A stretch of DNA of 64,000 nt from an uncultured Bacilli bacterium (GTDB taxonomy: Bacteria > Bacillota_I > Bacilli_A > RF39 > UBA660): contig CAKOHW010000001.1 in NCBI GenBank assembly GCA_934086185.1, forward strand, positions 62,001 to 126,000. The letters run 5' to 3'. The position numbers and the translations under genes are program-made. This document shows, piece by piece, positions 1-7,764 of the stretch. Numbering within the stretch: the first letter of the stretch is position 1; the number at the start of each line of letters is the position of its first letter. The notes beneath the pieces were generated by a model, which saw nothing but the letters and a program-made list of their open reading frames with translations, ran no database searches and was not told the origin of the DNA.

Positions 1-507
1 TGGTATTAAAACATTCATAGTTTCTGTAGCTTTTTGTTTTTGTTTGTCAACAGGTAAATATGAAAGTGTTCTCATATTGTGTAATCTATCAGCTAATTTA
101 ATTATAAGTACTCTAGGATCTTCAGACAATCCTACTAAAACTTTTCTTAAGTACATACTTCCAGATTCACTTTCATCATTAAGCTTTAGTCTATTTATTT
201 TCGTAATACTATCAATTATTTTTGCAACATCACTACCAAATAATTTTTTTATTTCTTCTAATGTAGCATCACTTTCAGAAATAGTTTCATGAATTAATGC
301 TGCTACAATTGTAGTATCATCTACATTAATATCTGTTAAAATTTTAGCAACGTTAAGTGGGTGGTATATAAAATCTTCTCCACTTTTACGTTTTTTACCT
401 CTATGTTTTTTTTCAGCATATTTATATGCACTTTCTATTTTATTAATTTTTTCTTCGCTTAATCCATCGTTTTTATATTTATCAATTATATATTTTAAAA
501 TATCCAT
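1..507 (-). CDS. rel: RelA/SpoT-type (p)ppGpp enzyme, N-terminal part (cut by window edge)
   Basis: This encodes the first 169 residues of a RelA/SpoT homologue, which makes and degrades the alarmone (p)ppGpp; the synthetase and TGS parts lie outside the window. The HD-hydrolase half is recognisable: H49 in 'YHPLNVA', H73 in 'ALIHETISES', and D140 in 'KLADRLHNMRT'. Unusually, the HD pair reads H73-E74 and the following conserved E-D pair reads S-E, so hydrolase activity may be altered. The start ATG lies one base past the upstream comN-like stop and uses a GGTGGT ribosome site inside that gene, implying translational coupling. rel next to comN resembles the yrzD/relA neighbourhood of Bacillus. 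Confidence 0.9.
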   Translation of the reverse strand, partial: MDILKYIIDKYKNDGLSEEKINKIESAYKYAEKKHRGKKRKSGEDFIYHPLNVAKILTDINVDDTTIVAALIHETISESDATLEEIKKLFGSDVAKIIDSITKINRLKLNDESESGSMYLRKVLVGLSEDPRVLIIKLADRLHNMRTLSYLPVDKQKQKATETMNVLIP

Positions 508-508
508 T

Positions 509-772
509 TTATCTACCACCTAGTATATAACTCATTTTTTCTTTTACATATTTTTTATATTCTATATTTTTTGTATTTAATATATCATCTACACATTTAC
601 TTAATGTTAAATCTTTACTTTTACTCCATTTATTTGTTTTTAAATAATTCCATATATCATCTACTGTTATATATGATATACCATCTAATTTTAATTCTTG
701 TACTTTTGTTTCCATTGCCGGAATAAGTCTTTTATATAATTCTTCTAATGAATTAAATTTTATATTGTTCAT
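509..772 (-). CDS. comN: ComN-like post-transcriptional regulator family protein
   Basis: This 87-residue protein resembles the Post_transc_reg family (Bacillus ComN/YrzD), which influences localisation or stability of the comE mRNA. Recognition rests on the family pattern: a helix with 'METKVQELKLDGISYIT', then 'DIWNYLKTNKW', then 'CVDDILNTK' and a short basic tail. It is soluble, with no signal or membrane segment. It sits directly upstream of rel and downstream of nfo on the minus strand. The function in this organism is inferred from the family; no comE operon is visible here, though a prepilin peptidase and a PilC-like gene occur at 53-56 kb. Confidence 0.7.
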   Translation of the reverse strand: MNNIKFNSLEELYKRLIPAMETKVQELKLDGISYITVDDIWNYLKTNKWSKSKDLTLSKCVDDILNTKNIEYKKYVKEKMSYILGGR

Positions 773-786
773 TTTATCACCACTTT

Positions 787-1683
787 TTATTTTTTATAAT
801 ATTCAATTATATCACTAATTAAATTTTCATTAAATTTTTTATTTTTTATCATTTTTATTTCAAATTTATATGGTGGGTATTCCTTTTTATCTCCCACATA
901 TGGCGTTTCTAGTATTTTAGGGATATCTTTAAGTCTTTCATTATATATAACTTTTATTAAATTTTCAAAGCCTATTGTTCCATATCCAATATTTTCATGT
1001 CTATCTTTATGAGAAGATATTTCATTTTTTGAATCATTAACATGTACACACTTTATTTTATCTATTCCTATTATAGAATCAAATGTATCTAAATATTCAT
1101 CAAATCTACTTATATCTACTCCACTGTCATTTAGATGGCATGTATCTATACATACTCCAATGTTTTCTTTATATGTGACTAAGTCTATAATATTTTTTAA
1201 TTCATCAATATTAACGCCACATTCTGTACCTTTTCCAGCCATAGTTTCTAAAAGTATAGTTACACTAGTATTATTTTCTAATATCTTATTTATTCCATTT
1301 GCAATATTATATAGTGCTTTATCTCTATCAATTCCTACACTACTACCTGGATGTAATACTAAATATTTTATTCCTAATTCTTCTAATCTAGATACCTCTT
1401 GTTTTAAAAAATTAATACTAAAATCATATTTACTTGGATCTATATCATTTGCAAGATTAACTATATATGGAGCATGACATATAATTTTATCTAATCTAAA
1501 ATTATTATCTTTCATAAGTTCATAAGCTCTATATGTTAATTCATCATTTATTGGGCTTCTTTTTGTATTTTGTGGAGCTCCAGTATAAAACATAAATGTA
1601 TTAGCATTATAACTTATACTTTCCTTAACACTTTTTAATAATTGTTCTTTACTATCAAAAGATACATGACTACCTATAAACAT
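787..1683 (-). CDS. nfo: Endonuclease IV (AP endonuclease)
   Basis: Zinc-dependent apurinic/apyrimidinic endonuclease of base-excision repair. The 298 residues match the usual length of the family. The TIM-barrel metal-site motifs are present: 'IGSHVS' at the N-terminus, 'YLVLHPGS', 'LLETMAGKG', 'VCIDTCHLNDSG', 'KCVHVNDSK' and a final 'ILETPY'. I chose the ATG at 1683 because AGGTGA lies at the proper distance; the three-codon-longer GTG start would overlap that ribosome site. It is followed closely by the comN-like gene and rel, so it may share their transcript. Confidence 0.93.
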   Translation of the reverse strand: MFIGSHVSFDSKEQLLKSVKESISYNANTFMFYTGAPQNTKRSPINDELTYRAYELMKDNNFRLDKIICHAPYIVNLANDIDPSKYDFSINFLKQEVSRLEELGIKYLVLHPGSSVGIDRDKALYNIANGINKILENNTSVTILLETMAGKGTECGVNIDELKNIIDLVTYKENIGVCIDTCHLNDSGVDISRFDEYLDTFDSIIGIDKIKCVHVNDSKNEISSHKDRHENIGYGTIGFENLIKVIYNERLKDIPKILETPYVGDKKEYPPYKFEIKMIKNKKFNENLISDIIEYYKK

Positions 1684-1793
1684 TTTTATCACCTAAGTTA
1701 ATTTTATCAAAAAAATAGTTATTAATAAATATGAATTTAATTTTTATTTTATATATTAAGTTTTTTGTGTTAAAATCTAGTTATGGTGATAGT

Positions 1794-2198
1794 ATGAAAA
1801 AAATATGGAAAAATAATAGTAAATTACTAATTATAGTAACAATTTTAGAAATTTTATTATCTATATACTTTTTAATGTATTTTAGTTATATGGATAAACT
1901 TAGTTATGTTGAAAATAGTAATAATTTATCATTACTTATACAAAATATGTATACATCAACTTGGTGGGCATTAATAATAATGTCTATATCATTAATTAGT
2001 ATATTTAGTATAACTAGTATAGTTTATAAAAAAAATTATTTGCACTTTATTTCTATTTTAATATGGGGAGTGTTATTTATACTTAGTTTAGATTTAGAAA
2101 AATCGCTAAAATATAATATATCAAATATGTGTATATTTATACCAATTATTGTAATTAATATATTAGCTTATTTCAAAGAAAAAAAATATTTAAAATAA
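1794..2198 (+). CDS. Small integral membrane protein of unknown function
   Basis: This is a 134-residue hydrophobic protein with a basic N-terminus (KKIWKNN) and about four predicted membrane segments separated by short loops. I do not recognise the family. The ATG is preceded by GGTGATAGT, the usual ribosome-site form in this genome, and by an extended -10-like TGTGTTAAAAT, so it may be monocistronic. It is oriented away from nfo and toward spoVS, with a hairpin terminator just past its stop. Confidence 0.6.
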   Translation: MKKIWKNNSKLLIIVTILEILLSIYFLMYFSYMDKLSYVENSNNLSLLIQNMYTSTWWALIIMSISLISIFSITSIVYKKNYLHFISILIWGVLFILSLDLEKSLKYNISNMCIFIPIIVINILAYFKEKKYLK

Positions 2199-2200
2199 TT

Positions 2201-2226
2201 TAGGCTTTATAAGTCTATTTTTTTTA
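2201..2226 (+). terminator. Intrinsic terminator after the small membrane protein
   Basis: A short stem (TAGGCTT / AAGTCTA, with two G-U pairs) is followed by a run of T, directly downstream of the stop codon at 2198. Confidence 0.6.
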
Positions 2227-2259
2227 TTTTAAAATATTATTAATTAGGAGCGTGAAAAA

Positions 2260-2520
2260 ATGGAAATTTTAAAAGTATCTAGCAAGAGTAATCCTAGTAA
2301 AGTTGCAGGAGCTATTGCAAATGTATTTAGAGAACAAGGTAGTGTTGAGATTCAAACTATCGGTGCTGGTAGTTTAAATCAAGCAATAAAATCTATTTGT
2401 ATTGCAAGAGGATTTTTAGCACCTAGTGGACAAAACTTAGTAGTTATACCAGCATTTTCTGATATTATGATTGAAGGCGAAGAAAAAACTGCTATTAAAT
2501 TAATTGTAGAGGCTATATAA
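2260..2520 (+). CDS. spoVS: Stage V sporulation protein S (SpoVS)
   Basis: The 86 residues match the family length exactly, with the diagnostic stretches 'MEILKVSSKS', 'TIGAGSLNQAIKS', 'ARGFLAPSGQ' and 'GEEKTAIKLIVEAI'. SpoVS is an Alba-superfamily nucleic-acid-binding protein, needed in Bacillus for coat assembly and septation control; it is also widespread in non-sporulating bacteria, so it does not prove sporulation. The ribosome site is TAGGAG. The next small gene follows after one base, with its ribosome site inside the spoVS end, so the two are probably co-translated. Confidence 0.95.
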   Translation: MEILKVSSKSNPSKVAGAIANVFREQGSVEIQTIGAGSLNQAIKSICIARGFLAPSGQNLVVIPAFSDIMIEGEEKTAIKLIVEAI

Positions 2521-2521
2521 T

Positions 2522-2707
2522 ATGATAAATGTTTTAATTGGAATATTTTATGTAGCGTTAGTAGCATTATCTAGTTATTTGTTATACTATATTATAAAAA
2601 CTGCTATCAAAGATGCATATTATGAAATAGAATATAATGATTATGACGAAGATAGTGATAAAAAAGTATATGAAAATACTAAGTTAGAAGATGATTCTAA
2701 CGAATAA
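2522..2707 (+). CDS. Small single-pass membrane protein with acidic tail
   Basis: This 61-residue protein has one N-terminal membrane segment (residues about 3-26) followed by an acidic, Tyr/Asp-rich cytoplasmic tail (DYDEDSDKK). The family is not recognised. It begins one base after the spoVS stop, using a GAGG ribosome site inside the spoVS 3' end, and it is followed by a strong terminator. It therefore appears to be the second gene of a two-gene spoVS operon. Confidence 0.65.
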   Translation: MINVLIGIFYVALVALSSYLLYYIIKTAIKDAYYEIEYNDYDEDSDKKVYENTKLEDDSNE

Positions 2708-2740
2708 TTTAGTAGTCTAAGTTAATTGATTTTAAAAAAT

Positions 2741-2764
2741 TGTATCTTAAAGATACATTTTTTT
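2741..2764 (+). terminator. Intrinsic terminator of the spoVS operon
   Basis: Stem TGTATCT / AGATACA with a three-base loop, followed by seven T. Confidence 0.85.
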
Positions 2765-2806
2765 GTTGGAATAGAAAAAGAAATTGAATATAACAATTTC
2801 TCTAAA

Positions 2807-2899
2807 TTATGAAACTTTGTATGGGCTTGATATTGCACCATTTCCACTTGTTACTTTTGTACTAGATTTCTCAAGCGTATTGAATGATAACAGTTTTAA
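2807..2899 (-). pseudogene. Relic of the 3' end of a DGR target gene
   Basis: The minus strand here can be read as a 30-residue tail ending in a stop, with 'SSTKVTSGNGAISSPYKVS'. This matches the C-termini of the two full DGR targets in this window ('TGAQIASGDGTIGNPYKV' and 'SSAQITGGDGTKGNPYTV'). No variable repeat or upstream coding sequence is recognisable around it, and there is no start, so it is a fragment. It suggests that a third copy of the target gene once existed here. Alignment was by eye only. Confidence 0.6.
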
Positions 2900-3074
2900 C
2901 GTAATTATTTAAAAAATATTGAGGTAAAATACTCCAAAAATAGTTAGTTACCGAATTACTTTTTATTATAAAAAATCAAATCATTTTATTATTTACAATA
3001 CTCAAATTTTGTTTTATACTTAATTTAGTAGAACATCTATTGATGGCTACCTATTTTTTGACCAAAACTCCCTA

Positions 3075-3164
3075 TTATCTATGTAGAAGAATGAATAGGA
3101 ATACAATTATCATTATGATAATCAAACGGTCTAAAAACCTTATAATGAAAGTTTTTACCTTCAA
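3075..3164 (-). CDS. Possible 29-residue hydrophobic peptide with strong ribosome site
   Basis: A TTG start lies nine bases after a near-perfect AAGGAGGTAA. The peptide has a basic N-terminus (KVKTFIIRFLDR) followed by a very hydrophobic membrane segment rich in Ile and Phe, then HR and a stop. The ribosome site is better than most in the window, which is the main argument that it is translated. It lies in an otherwise gene-poor 600-base stretch. Function unknown: a toxin-like or regulatory membrane peptide is possible but unsupported. Confidence 0.4.
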   Translation of the reverse strand: MKVKTFIIRFLDRLIIIMIIVFLFILLHR

Positions 3165-3280
3165 ACTAAGTTACCTCCTTGCCTACTTTAAAAATAGAAG
3201 GAAGACAAATAAATTAAATGTTTGAGTAGTTATAATACTCATATAATTTATTAAAGCGATAGTTTCGACAAAACTAGATA

Positions 3281-3317
3281 AAAAAAGTAATTTAATTTTA
3301 ATCGTTAAATTACTTTT
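3281..3317. terminator. Terminator after the acyl-CoA synthetase gene
   Basis: Inverted repeat AGTAATTTAA / TTAAATTACT, flanked by A-runs and T-runs on the two sides, so it can work in both directions. It lies just past the stop of the minus-strand gene at 3318. Confidence 0.8.
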
Positions 3318-5075
3318 TTATTTATTATTTAATTCATATTTTTCTTTTTCTTTTTTTTCTAATAATTTATAATCTACTTTGTTATATAAAGTCTTTGGTA
3401 GAGATTCTACAAATTCTAAATCTTTTGGTATAGCATATGCTGCTAAGTTCTTTTTACATAAATCTCTTAATTCTTTTTTTAATTTTGCATTTGGTTTTTT
3501 ATTTTCTTCTAAAACAATAAATGCTTTGGGTACTTGTATTTTATATTTGTGTGGTATACCAATAACACAACATTTTTTTACGTAATCATGTTTTTCAATA
3601 GCTTCTTCTATCATATTAGGATATACATTAAATCCATTTGATACAATCATTCTTTTACATCTTCCTGTAAAAAATATTATTCCATCATCATTCATGTATC
3701 CTAAATCACCAGTATGTAACCATATTTCTCCATCATGCTCTTTTAAAACATTTTTAGTTTCACTTTCATTATTTAAATACCCTTGCATAATAGTAGGACC
3801 ATTTACACAAATTTCCCCTTCAACACCATTTTCTTTCTTTTCATAAGTTTCAACATCTCTAATAGAAAAATTATTTCCTACCATTGGTATTCCGATACTA
3901 CCGGGTTTGTTAGTTCCATCATAAGTATATGCTGTTGCTGCTACAGATTCTGTCATTCCATACCCTTTTTTTATTTTAACTTTTGATTTGTGCAATCTTA
4001 AAAAATCATTTATTTTTTCTTCTAATGGTATTGATAAAAAGTCACCACCACTAATTATATATTTTAATTGTGACATATCTACTTTATCAAATTTTTTATT
4101 ATTTATCATACCTTCAAATAAACTAGGTACACCTAACATTACGTGAGGCTTTAGATTTTTCCAAATTTTATAAAATCTATTATGATCATACTCTGGCATT
4201 AATATAGTTTCTACTTTTAAACATATAGGACAATGAACACATACACATAAACCAAATCCATGAAATATTGGTAATATTGTAAGTATTTTATCTTTAGGTC
4301 TTACATTAATAACATTTACTCCATCTTGTTGACATTCTGCATTAAAATTATAATTTGATATCATTATTCCTTTAGGTTTTCCCGTAGTACCTCCACTATG
4401 AAGTATTATAGCTGTATCATCTTTACTCATACGATATGTAATCTTTTTATTATAATGTAAACCTTTTATTATAAATTCTTTCCAAGTCATAAATTCAATT
4501 TCACCTAATTTAGGTTTTGTTATTTTTATACCTCTTGTAAAGAAATAACCTATTTTCATTAGTGGTTTCATAGATTCTGAAGGTGAAACTAAAACTGTTC
4601 TATAAACTAAAGTATCTTCTAAAATATCTTTAAATTTAGCATAATTTGAATCTAATAGAATTAAAAATCTAGACTTAGAATCATTTAAATAATTTTTCAT
4701 TTGTATTTCACTAGTTAATGGATGAACCATATCAGCAATAGCTCCTATTTTGTTTATTGCATAAAAGCATATTATTGCTTCTGGAGTATTTGGCATACAA
4801 ATAGTAATTACATCTTTTGGCTTTACCCCTAAAAATCTTAATGATTTAGCTACTGCATTAATTTTTGAAAAGAATTCACTATAAGTTATTCTTGTTCCAA
4901 AATAATTAAGTACATAATAATCCTTATCTTCTCCTACACTACTAACCATGTATTCGTATATAGTCTTATCTGTAAACTGAATCTTTTTATCCTTTCTAGA
5001 ATAATAATCTAACCAAGGTTTATTTTTATCTCTTTTTTTAAATATTTTTATAAATAGTTTTTTTAAGAATTTCAT
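3318..5075 (-). CDS. AMP-forming acyl-CoA synthetase (long-chain fatty acid-CoA ligase-like)
   Basis: A 585-residue adenylate-forming enzyme, which activates a carboxylic acid with ATP and transfers it to CoA. The signature motifs are in order: P-loop 'HSGGTTGKPKG', 'GYGMTESVAA', 'LHTGDLGYMNDDG', 'FTGRCKRMIVSNGFNVYP', and the C-terminal catalytic Lys region 'LPKTLYNKVDY'. In the last motif the usual Gly before Lys is Asn. There is no signal peptide; a hydrophobic stretch around 'CFYAINKIGAIADMV' is normal for the fold. Substrate chain length cannot be told from sequence. It stands alone between terminators, so it is probably monocistronic. Confidence 0.88.
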   Translation of the reverse strand: MKFLKKLFIKIFKKRDKNKPWLDYYSRKDKKIQFTDKTIYEYMVSSVGEDKDYYVLNYFGTRITYSEFFSKINAVAKSLRFLGVKPKDVITICMPNTPEAIICFYAINKIGAIADMVHPLTSEIQMKNYLNDSKSRFLILLDSNYAKFKDILEDTLVYRTVLVSPSESMKPLMKIGYFFTRGIKITKPKLGEIEFMTWKEFIIKGLHYNKKITYRMSKDDTAIILHSGGTTGKPKGIMISNYNFNAECQQDGVNVINVRPKDKILTILPIFHGFGLCVCVHCPICLKVETILMPEYDHNRFYKIWKNLKPHVMLGVPSLFEGMINNKKFDKVDMSQLKYIISGGDFLSIPLEEKINDFLRLHKSKVKIKKGYGMTESVAATAYTYDGTNKPGSIGIPMVGNNFSIRDVETYEKKENGVEGEICVNGPTIMQGYLNNESETKNVLKEHDGEIWLHTGDLGYMNDDGIIFFTGRCKRMIVSNGFNVYPNMIEEAIEKHDYVKKCCVIGIPHKYKIQVPKAFIVLEENKKPNAKLKKELRDLCKKNLAAYAIPKDLEFVESLPKTLYNKVDYKLLEKKEKEKYELNNK

Positions 5076-5187
5076 TTAATCTCTTCTTTCAATTATATTT
5101 CTTTATTACATTATAACATTTTTTTATTTTCGTATCACTTAATATTATATAAAAGAATATAATTATAAATAATAATAATATATTCTT

Positions 5188-5625
5188 TTATTTTATTACT
5201 GTAAATATTGCAATATTTATTATCATAGAAATTACTGTAATTAATAATATACTTAAATATTGAAAACTTCTACGTAATAATTTTTCGCTAGCTCTACTTT
5301 TCATATATACTATATTATTAGCAAAGAATATTGTAAATAAAATAGTAGAATAATCTATATCTTTTTTTATAAATGGTAGAAGTAATAATCCTGTAATTAA
5401 ATTAGATATAATATCTAATTCATATTTAAATATTTTAGTTCCTTTATAAAAGTATATTACTGTACTTACTATTAATATTAATAAAAATATTAATATATCT
5501 TTATATTCTAAATTCTTAAAATAAAAATTACCAAGTATATATATAATAATATTTGCTAATATTATCAAGATATATTTTTTTATTAATTCTTTATTATTAT
5601 TTATATAATTTGTAATATTTTTCAT
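5188..5625 (-). CDS. Hypothetical integral membrane protein
   Basis: This is a 145-residue, Ile-rich protein with about four or five predicted membrane segments: two near the N-terminus, one pair around residues 85-105, one at the C-terminus. A basic loop 'MKSRASEKLLRRSFQ' lies between the last two. I do not recognise the family. The start is supported by AGGTGG upstream. It lies between the acyl-CoA synthetase and the ABC exporter on the same strand, but with gaps of over 100 bases each side. Confidence 0.6.
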   Translation of the reverse strand: MKNITNYINNNKELIKKYILIILANIIIYILGNFYFKNLEYKDILIFLLILIVSTVIYFYKGTKIFKYELDIISNLITGLLLLPFIKKDIDYSTILFTIFFANNIVYMKSRASEKLLRRSFQYLSILLITVISMIINIAIFTVIK

Positions 5626-5753
5626 AAAACCACCTAGGTAAATATTATCATATTTTAATATATTATGTAAAATACATTTTTTATTGTATGAAAGTATAAC
5701 TTATAATTTTAATAGAAAATAGTTTTTGTTAATAATTTAATATTCATGTATAT

Positions 5754-5799
5754 AAAAAGTAAGTTTCCTATCTATTTTTGTAGATTAAAGTACTTACTC
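5754..5799 (-). terminator. Terminator after the ABC exporter gene
   Basis: On the minus strand, AGTAAGT and ACTTACT pair around an inner stem (ATCTAC / GTAGAT-like), followed by TTTTTATA. Confidence 0.7.
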
Positions 5800-5814
5800 T
5801 TTATTGTTATTTAA

Positions 5815-7557
5815 TTAATTTAATGTATTATTTGATTCTATATTGTATAAGTTTTTATATACTTCATTATTTTTAAGTAAATAATTATGTTTTCCACTTC
5901 CTACTAGTACACCTCTATCAATTATATTTATTTCATCAGCATCTATAATAGTAGATAATCTATGTGCTACTATTATGATAGTATGATCTTGTACTAAGTC
6001 ATCTATAGTACGTTTTATATAATCTTGTGATTCATTATCAAGTGCACTTGTAGCTTCATCAAATAGTATTATTTTAGTATTTAAAAGTAATGTTCTTGCA
6101 ATAGCAAGTCTTTGTTTTTGTCCACCGGATAAGTTAACTCCACCTTCACCTATTATAGTATTATATTTATTTGGTAAAGACATTATATAATCATCTATGT
6201 ATGCTCTTTTACAAACATTTCTTATTTCTTCTAAAGTAACATTATTTTTTACTATTTTAAAATTATCAATAATACTTAAATTAAATAAAAATGGACTTTG
6301 TCTAATAATTGAAATATTATTTCTTAATTCATCTTCTTTAAGATCTTCAATATTAATATTATCTATTAATATTTCTCCTTCACTACTATCAAAATATCTT
6401 AATAATAAATTAAATATAGTACTTTTACCATTACCACTTCTACCAACTATTGCTATTTTTTTATGTGGTTCTATTTTTAATGATAAACCTCTTAAAGTAT
6501 AATCTTCGTCATTCTTATATTTAAATAAAACATTTTTAAATTCTATATAACCTTTAACATCTTTTAATACTTTATTACCAAATTTTTCATCATCATATAA
6601 TTTATTATTTATTATTTCATCTATTCTTTTTAAAGAAACACTTACTTTATTAAAACTTACTCCAAATTCACTTATACTTTCTACTACTTCATCTATTCTC
6701 CATAAGTATGATTCTATTACAGTAAATAAACTAAATGTTAAAATATTCATCATAAATAATTTACCACAAGTAAATAATATTATAAATTGTAATGTAAAAT
6801 ATACTAAGTTATTTAAACAATAATAAGTTATTTCATATTTTCTTTGTTTAGTACTATTAATAAATAATTTGTTTATTCTATTTATTACGTTATTTAATAT
6901 ATTATTTTTTATACCTAGGCTTTTAATTTCTCTTATACCTGTAATATTTTCAGTAGATTCTTTTACGTATGCATCACTTTCTTTTTTTATTTTTTCTTGT
7001 GTATTTTTTATTTTAGGAAAAAATTTATATGAAATAAATCCCATAATAATTGCGAATAAAAGTATTTCTAAAAACAATATTATTGATATTTTTAGAGATA
7101 TTATAAGTATTATAATTACTACTATACTTTTACACATTAATTTTACTAGTTTTGCTAATAATTCCATTATTCTATCTGGATCTGTATATAATCTATTTAT
7201 AAATTCTCCTACACCAATTTCTTCAAATGCTACACTTGGTAAATTTTGAATTTTTTTATACATATCTATACTAACTTTTTTCATAAAATTAATTTCTAAT
7301 TTGTTATAAATTCTATCTCTTGGATATTGTAATATACAATAAAAAATAATATATAAGCCTTCCCAAAAAGCCAAGTATGTTACAAATTTAATGAATTGAT
7401 AGTTTATTAGATATTCTACTGCTTTACCCCAAAAGAATGCTGATAGTAAAGCGGGAATATAAGTAATTATTACTAAAAATATATAAATATATAATTTTAT
7501 TCTATCATCTTTTAAATATTGCCATAATATCTTAAAACTTTTTAATTTTTCTTTCAT
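5815..7557 (-). CDS. ABC exporter half-transporter (fused membrane and ATPase domains)
   Basis: The 580 residues carry about six membrane helices in residues 20-300 and a C-terminal ATPase. Walker A 'GRSGNGKST' is at 372-380, followed by the signature 'LSGGQKQR', Walker B 'IILFDEAT', D-loop 'SALD' and H-loop 'VAHRLST'. This is the MsbA/LmrA-like type-I exporter architecture, working as a homodimer or with an unseen partner. The substrate (lipid, drug or peptide) is unknown. There is no adjacent second half-transporter. The 200-base leader upstream has a strong promoter, a 24-codon reading frame and a terminator, so expression is probably controlled by attenuation, as in drug-inducible genes. 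Confidence 0.9.
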   Translation of the reverse strand: MKEKLKSFKILWQYLKDDRIKLYIYIFLVIITYIPALLSAFFWGKAVEYLINYQFIKFVTYLAFWEGLYIIFYCILQYPRDRIYNKLEINFMKKVSIDMYKKIQNLPSVAFEEIGVGEFINRLYTDPDRIMELLAKLVKLMCKSIVVIIILIISLKISIILFLEILLFAIIMGFISYKFFPKIKNTQEKIKKESDAYVKESTENITGIREIKSLGIKNNILNNVINRINKLFINSTKQRKYEITYYCLNNLVYFTLQFIILFTCGKLFMMNILTFSLFTVIESYLWRIDEVVESISEFGVSFNKVSVSLKRIDEIINNKLYDDEKFGNKVLKDVKGYIEFKNVLFKYKNDEDYTLRGLSLKIEPHKKIAIVGRSGNGKSTIFNLLLRYFDSSEGEILIDNINIEDLKEDELRNNISIIRQSPFLFNLSIIDNFKIVKNNVTLEEIRNVCKRAYIDDYIMSLPNKYNTIIGEGGVNLSGGQKQRLAIARTLLLNTKIILFDEATSALDNESQDYIKRTIDDLVQDHTIIIVAHRLSTIIDADEINIIDRGVLVGSGKHNYLLKNNEVYKNLYNIESNNTLN

Positions 7558-7574
7558 AAATTAACTCCTCTCAC

Positions 7575-7607
7575 AAAAAAAACTACTATTTAAAATATAG
7601 TAGTTTT
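7575..7607 (-). terminator. Attenuator-type terminator in the ABC exporter leader
   Basis: On the minus strand, AAACTACTAT and ATAGTAGTTT form a stem followed by eight T, ending just before the exporter's AGAGGAG ribosome site. It lies between promoter and gene, so it must be read through for expression. The leader ORF contains a second AATAGTAGTTTT, offering an alternative pairing. Confidence 0.75.
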
Positions 7608-7627
7608 ATTCCATAATAAAATGTATG

Positions 7628-7702
7628 CTAATATAGAGTGAGAAACTCACTAAATATTATAAAACTACTATTTATTTTATTAATTTCATTAAATATTACC
7701 AT
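7628..7702 (-). CDS. 24-residue leader peptide upstream of the ABC exporter
   Basis: A short reading frame begins MVIFNEINKINSS and ends at TAG; its ATG follows GAGAGGAGTGAGAAAA. The ribosome site is almost at the predicted transcription start. Within the frame, AGTGAG and CTCACT can pair with each other, and CTCACT can also pair with the GAGTGAG of the leader ribosome site. Together with the downstream terminator this looks like a ribosome-sensing attenuator. The peptide sequence itself is not recognised. Confidence 0.6.
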   Translation of the reverse strand: MVIFNEINKINSSFIIFSEFLTLY

Positions 7703-7725
7703 TTTTCTCACTCCTCTCGACATTA

Positions 7726-7754
7726 ATATTACCTTTTATTATATTAATTGTCAA
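7726..7754 (-). promoter_or_regulatory. Sigma-A-type promoter for the leader peptide and ABC exporter
   Basis: On the minus strand, -35 TTGACA, a 17-base spacer, then -10 TAATAT. The predicted start lies about at 7719, immediately before the leader ribosome site. Confidence 0.75.
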
Positions 7755-7764
7755 TATTTTTATA

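Noticed and set aside
3040..3225. 61-residue plus-strand frame
   Set aside because: No ribosome site and no recognisable pattern; the opposite strand has a better small frame with AAGGAGG.
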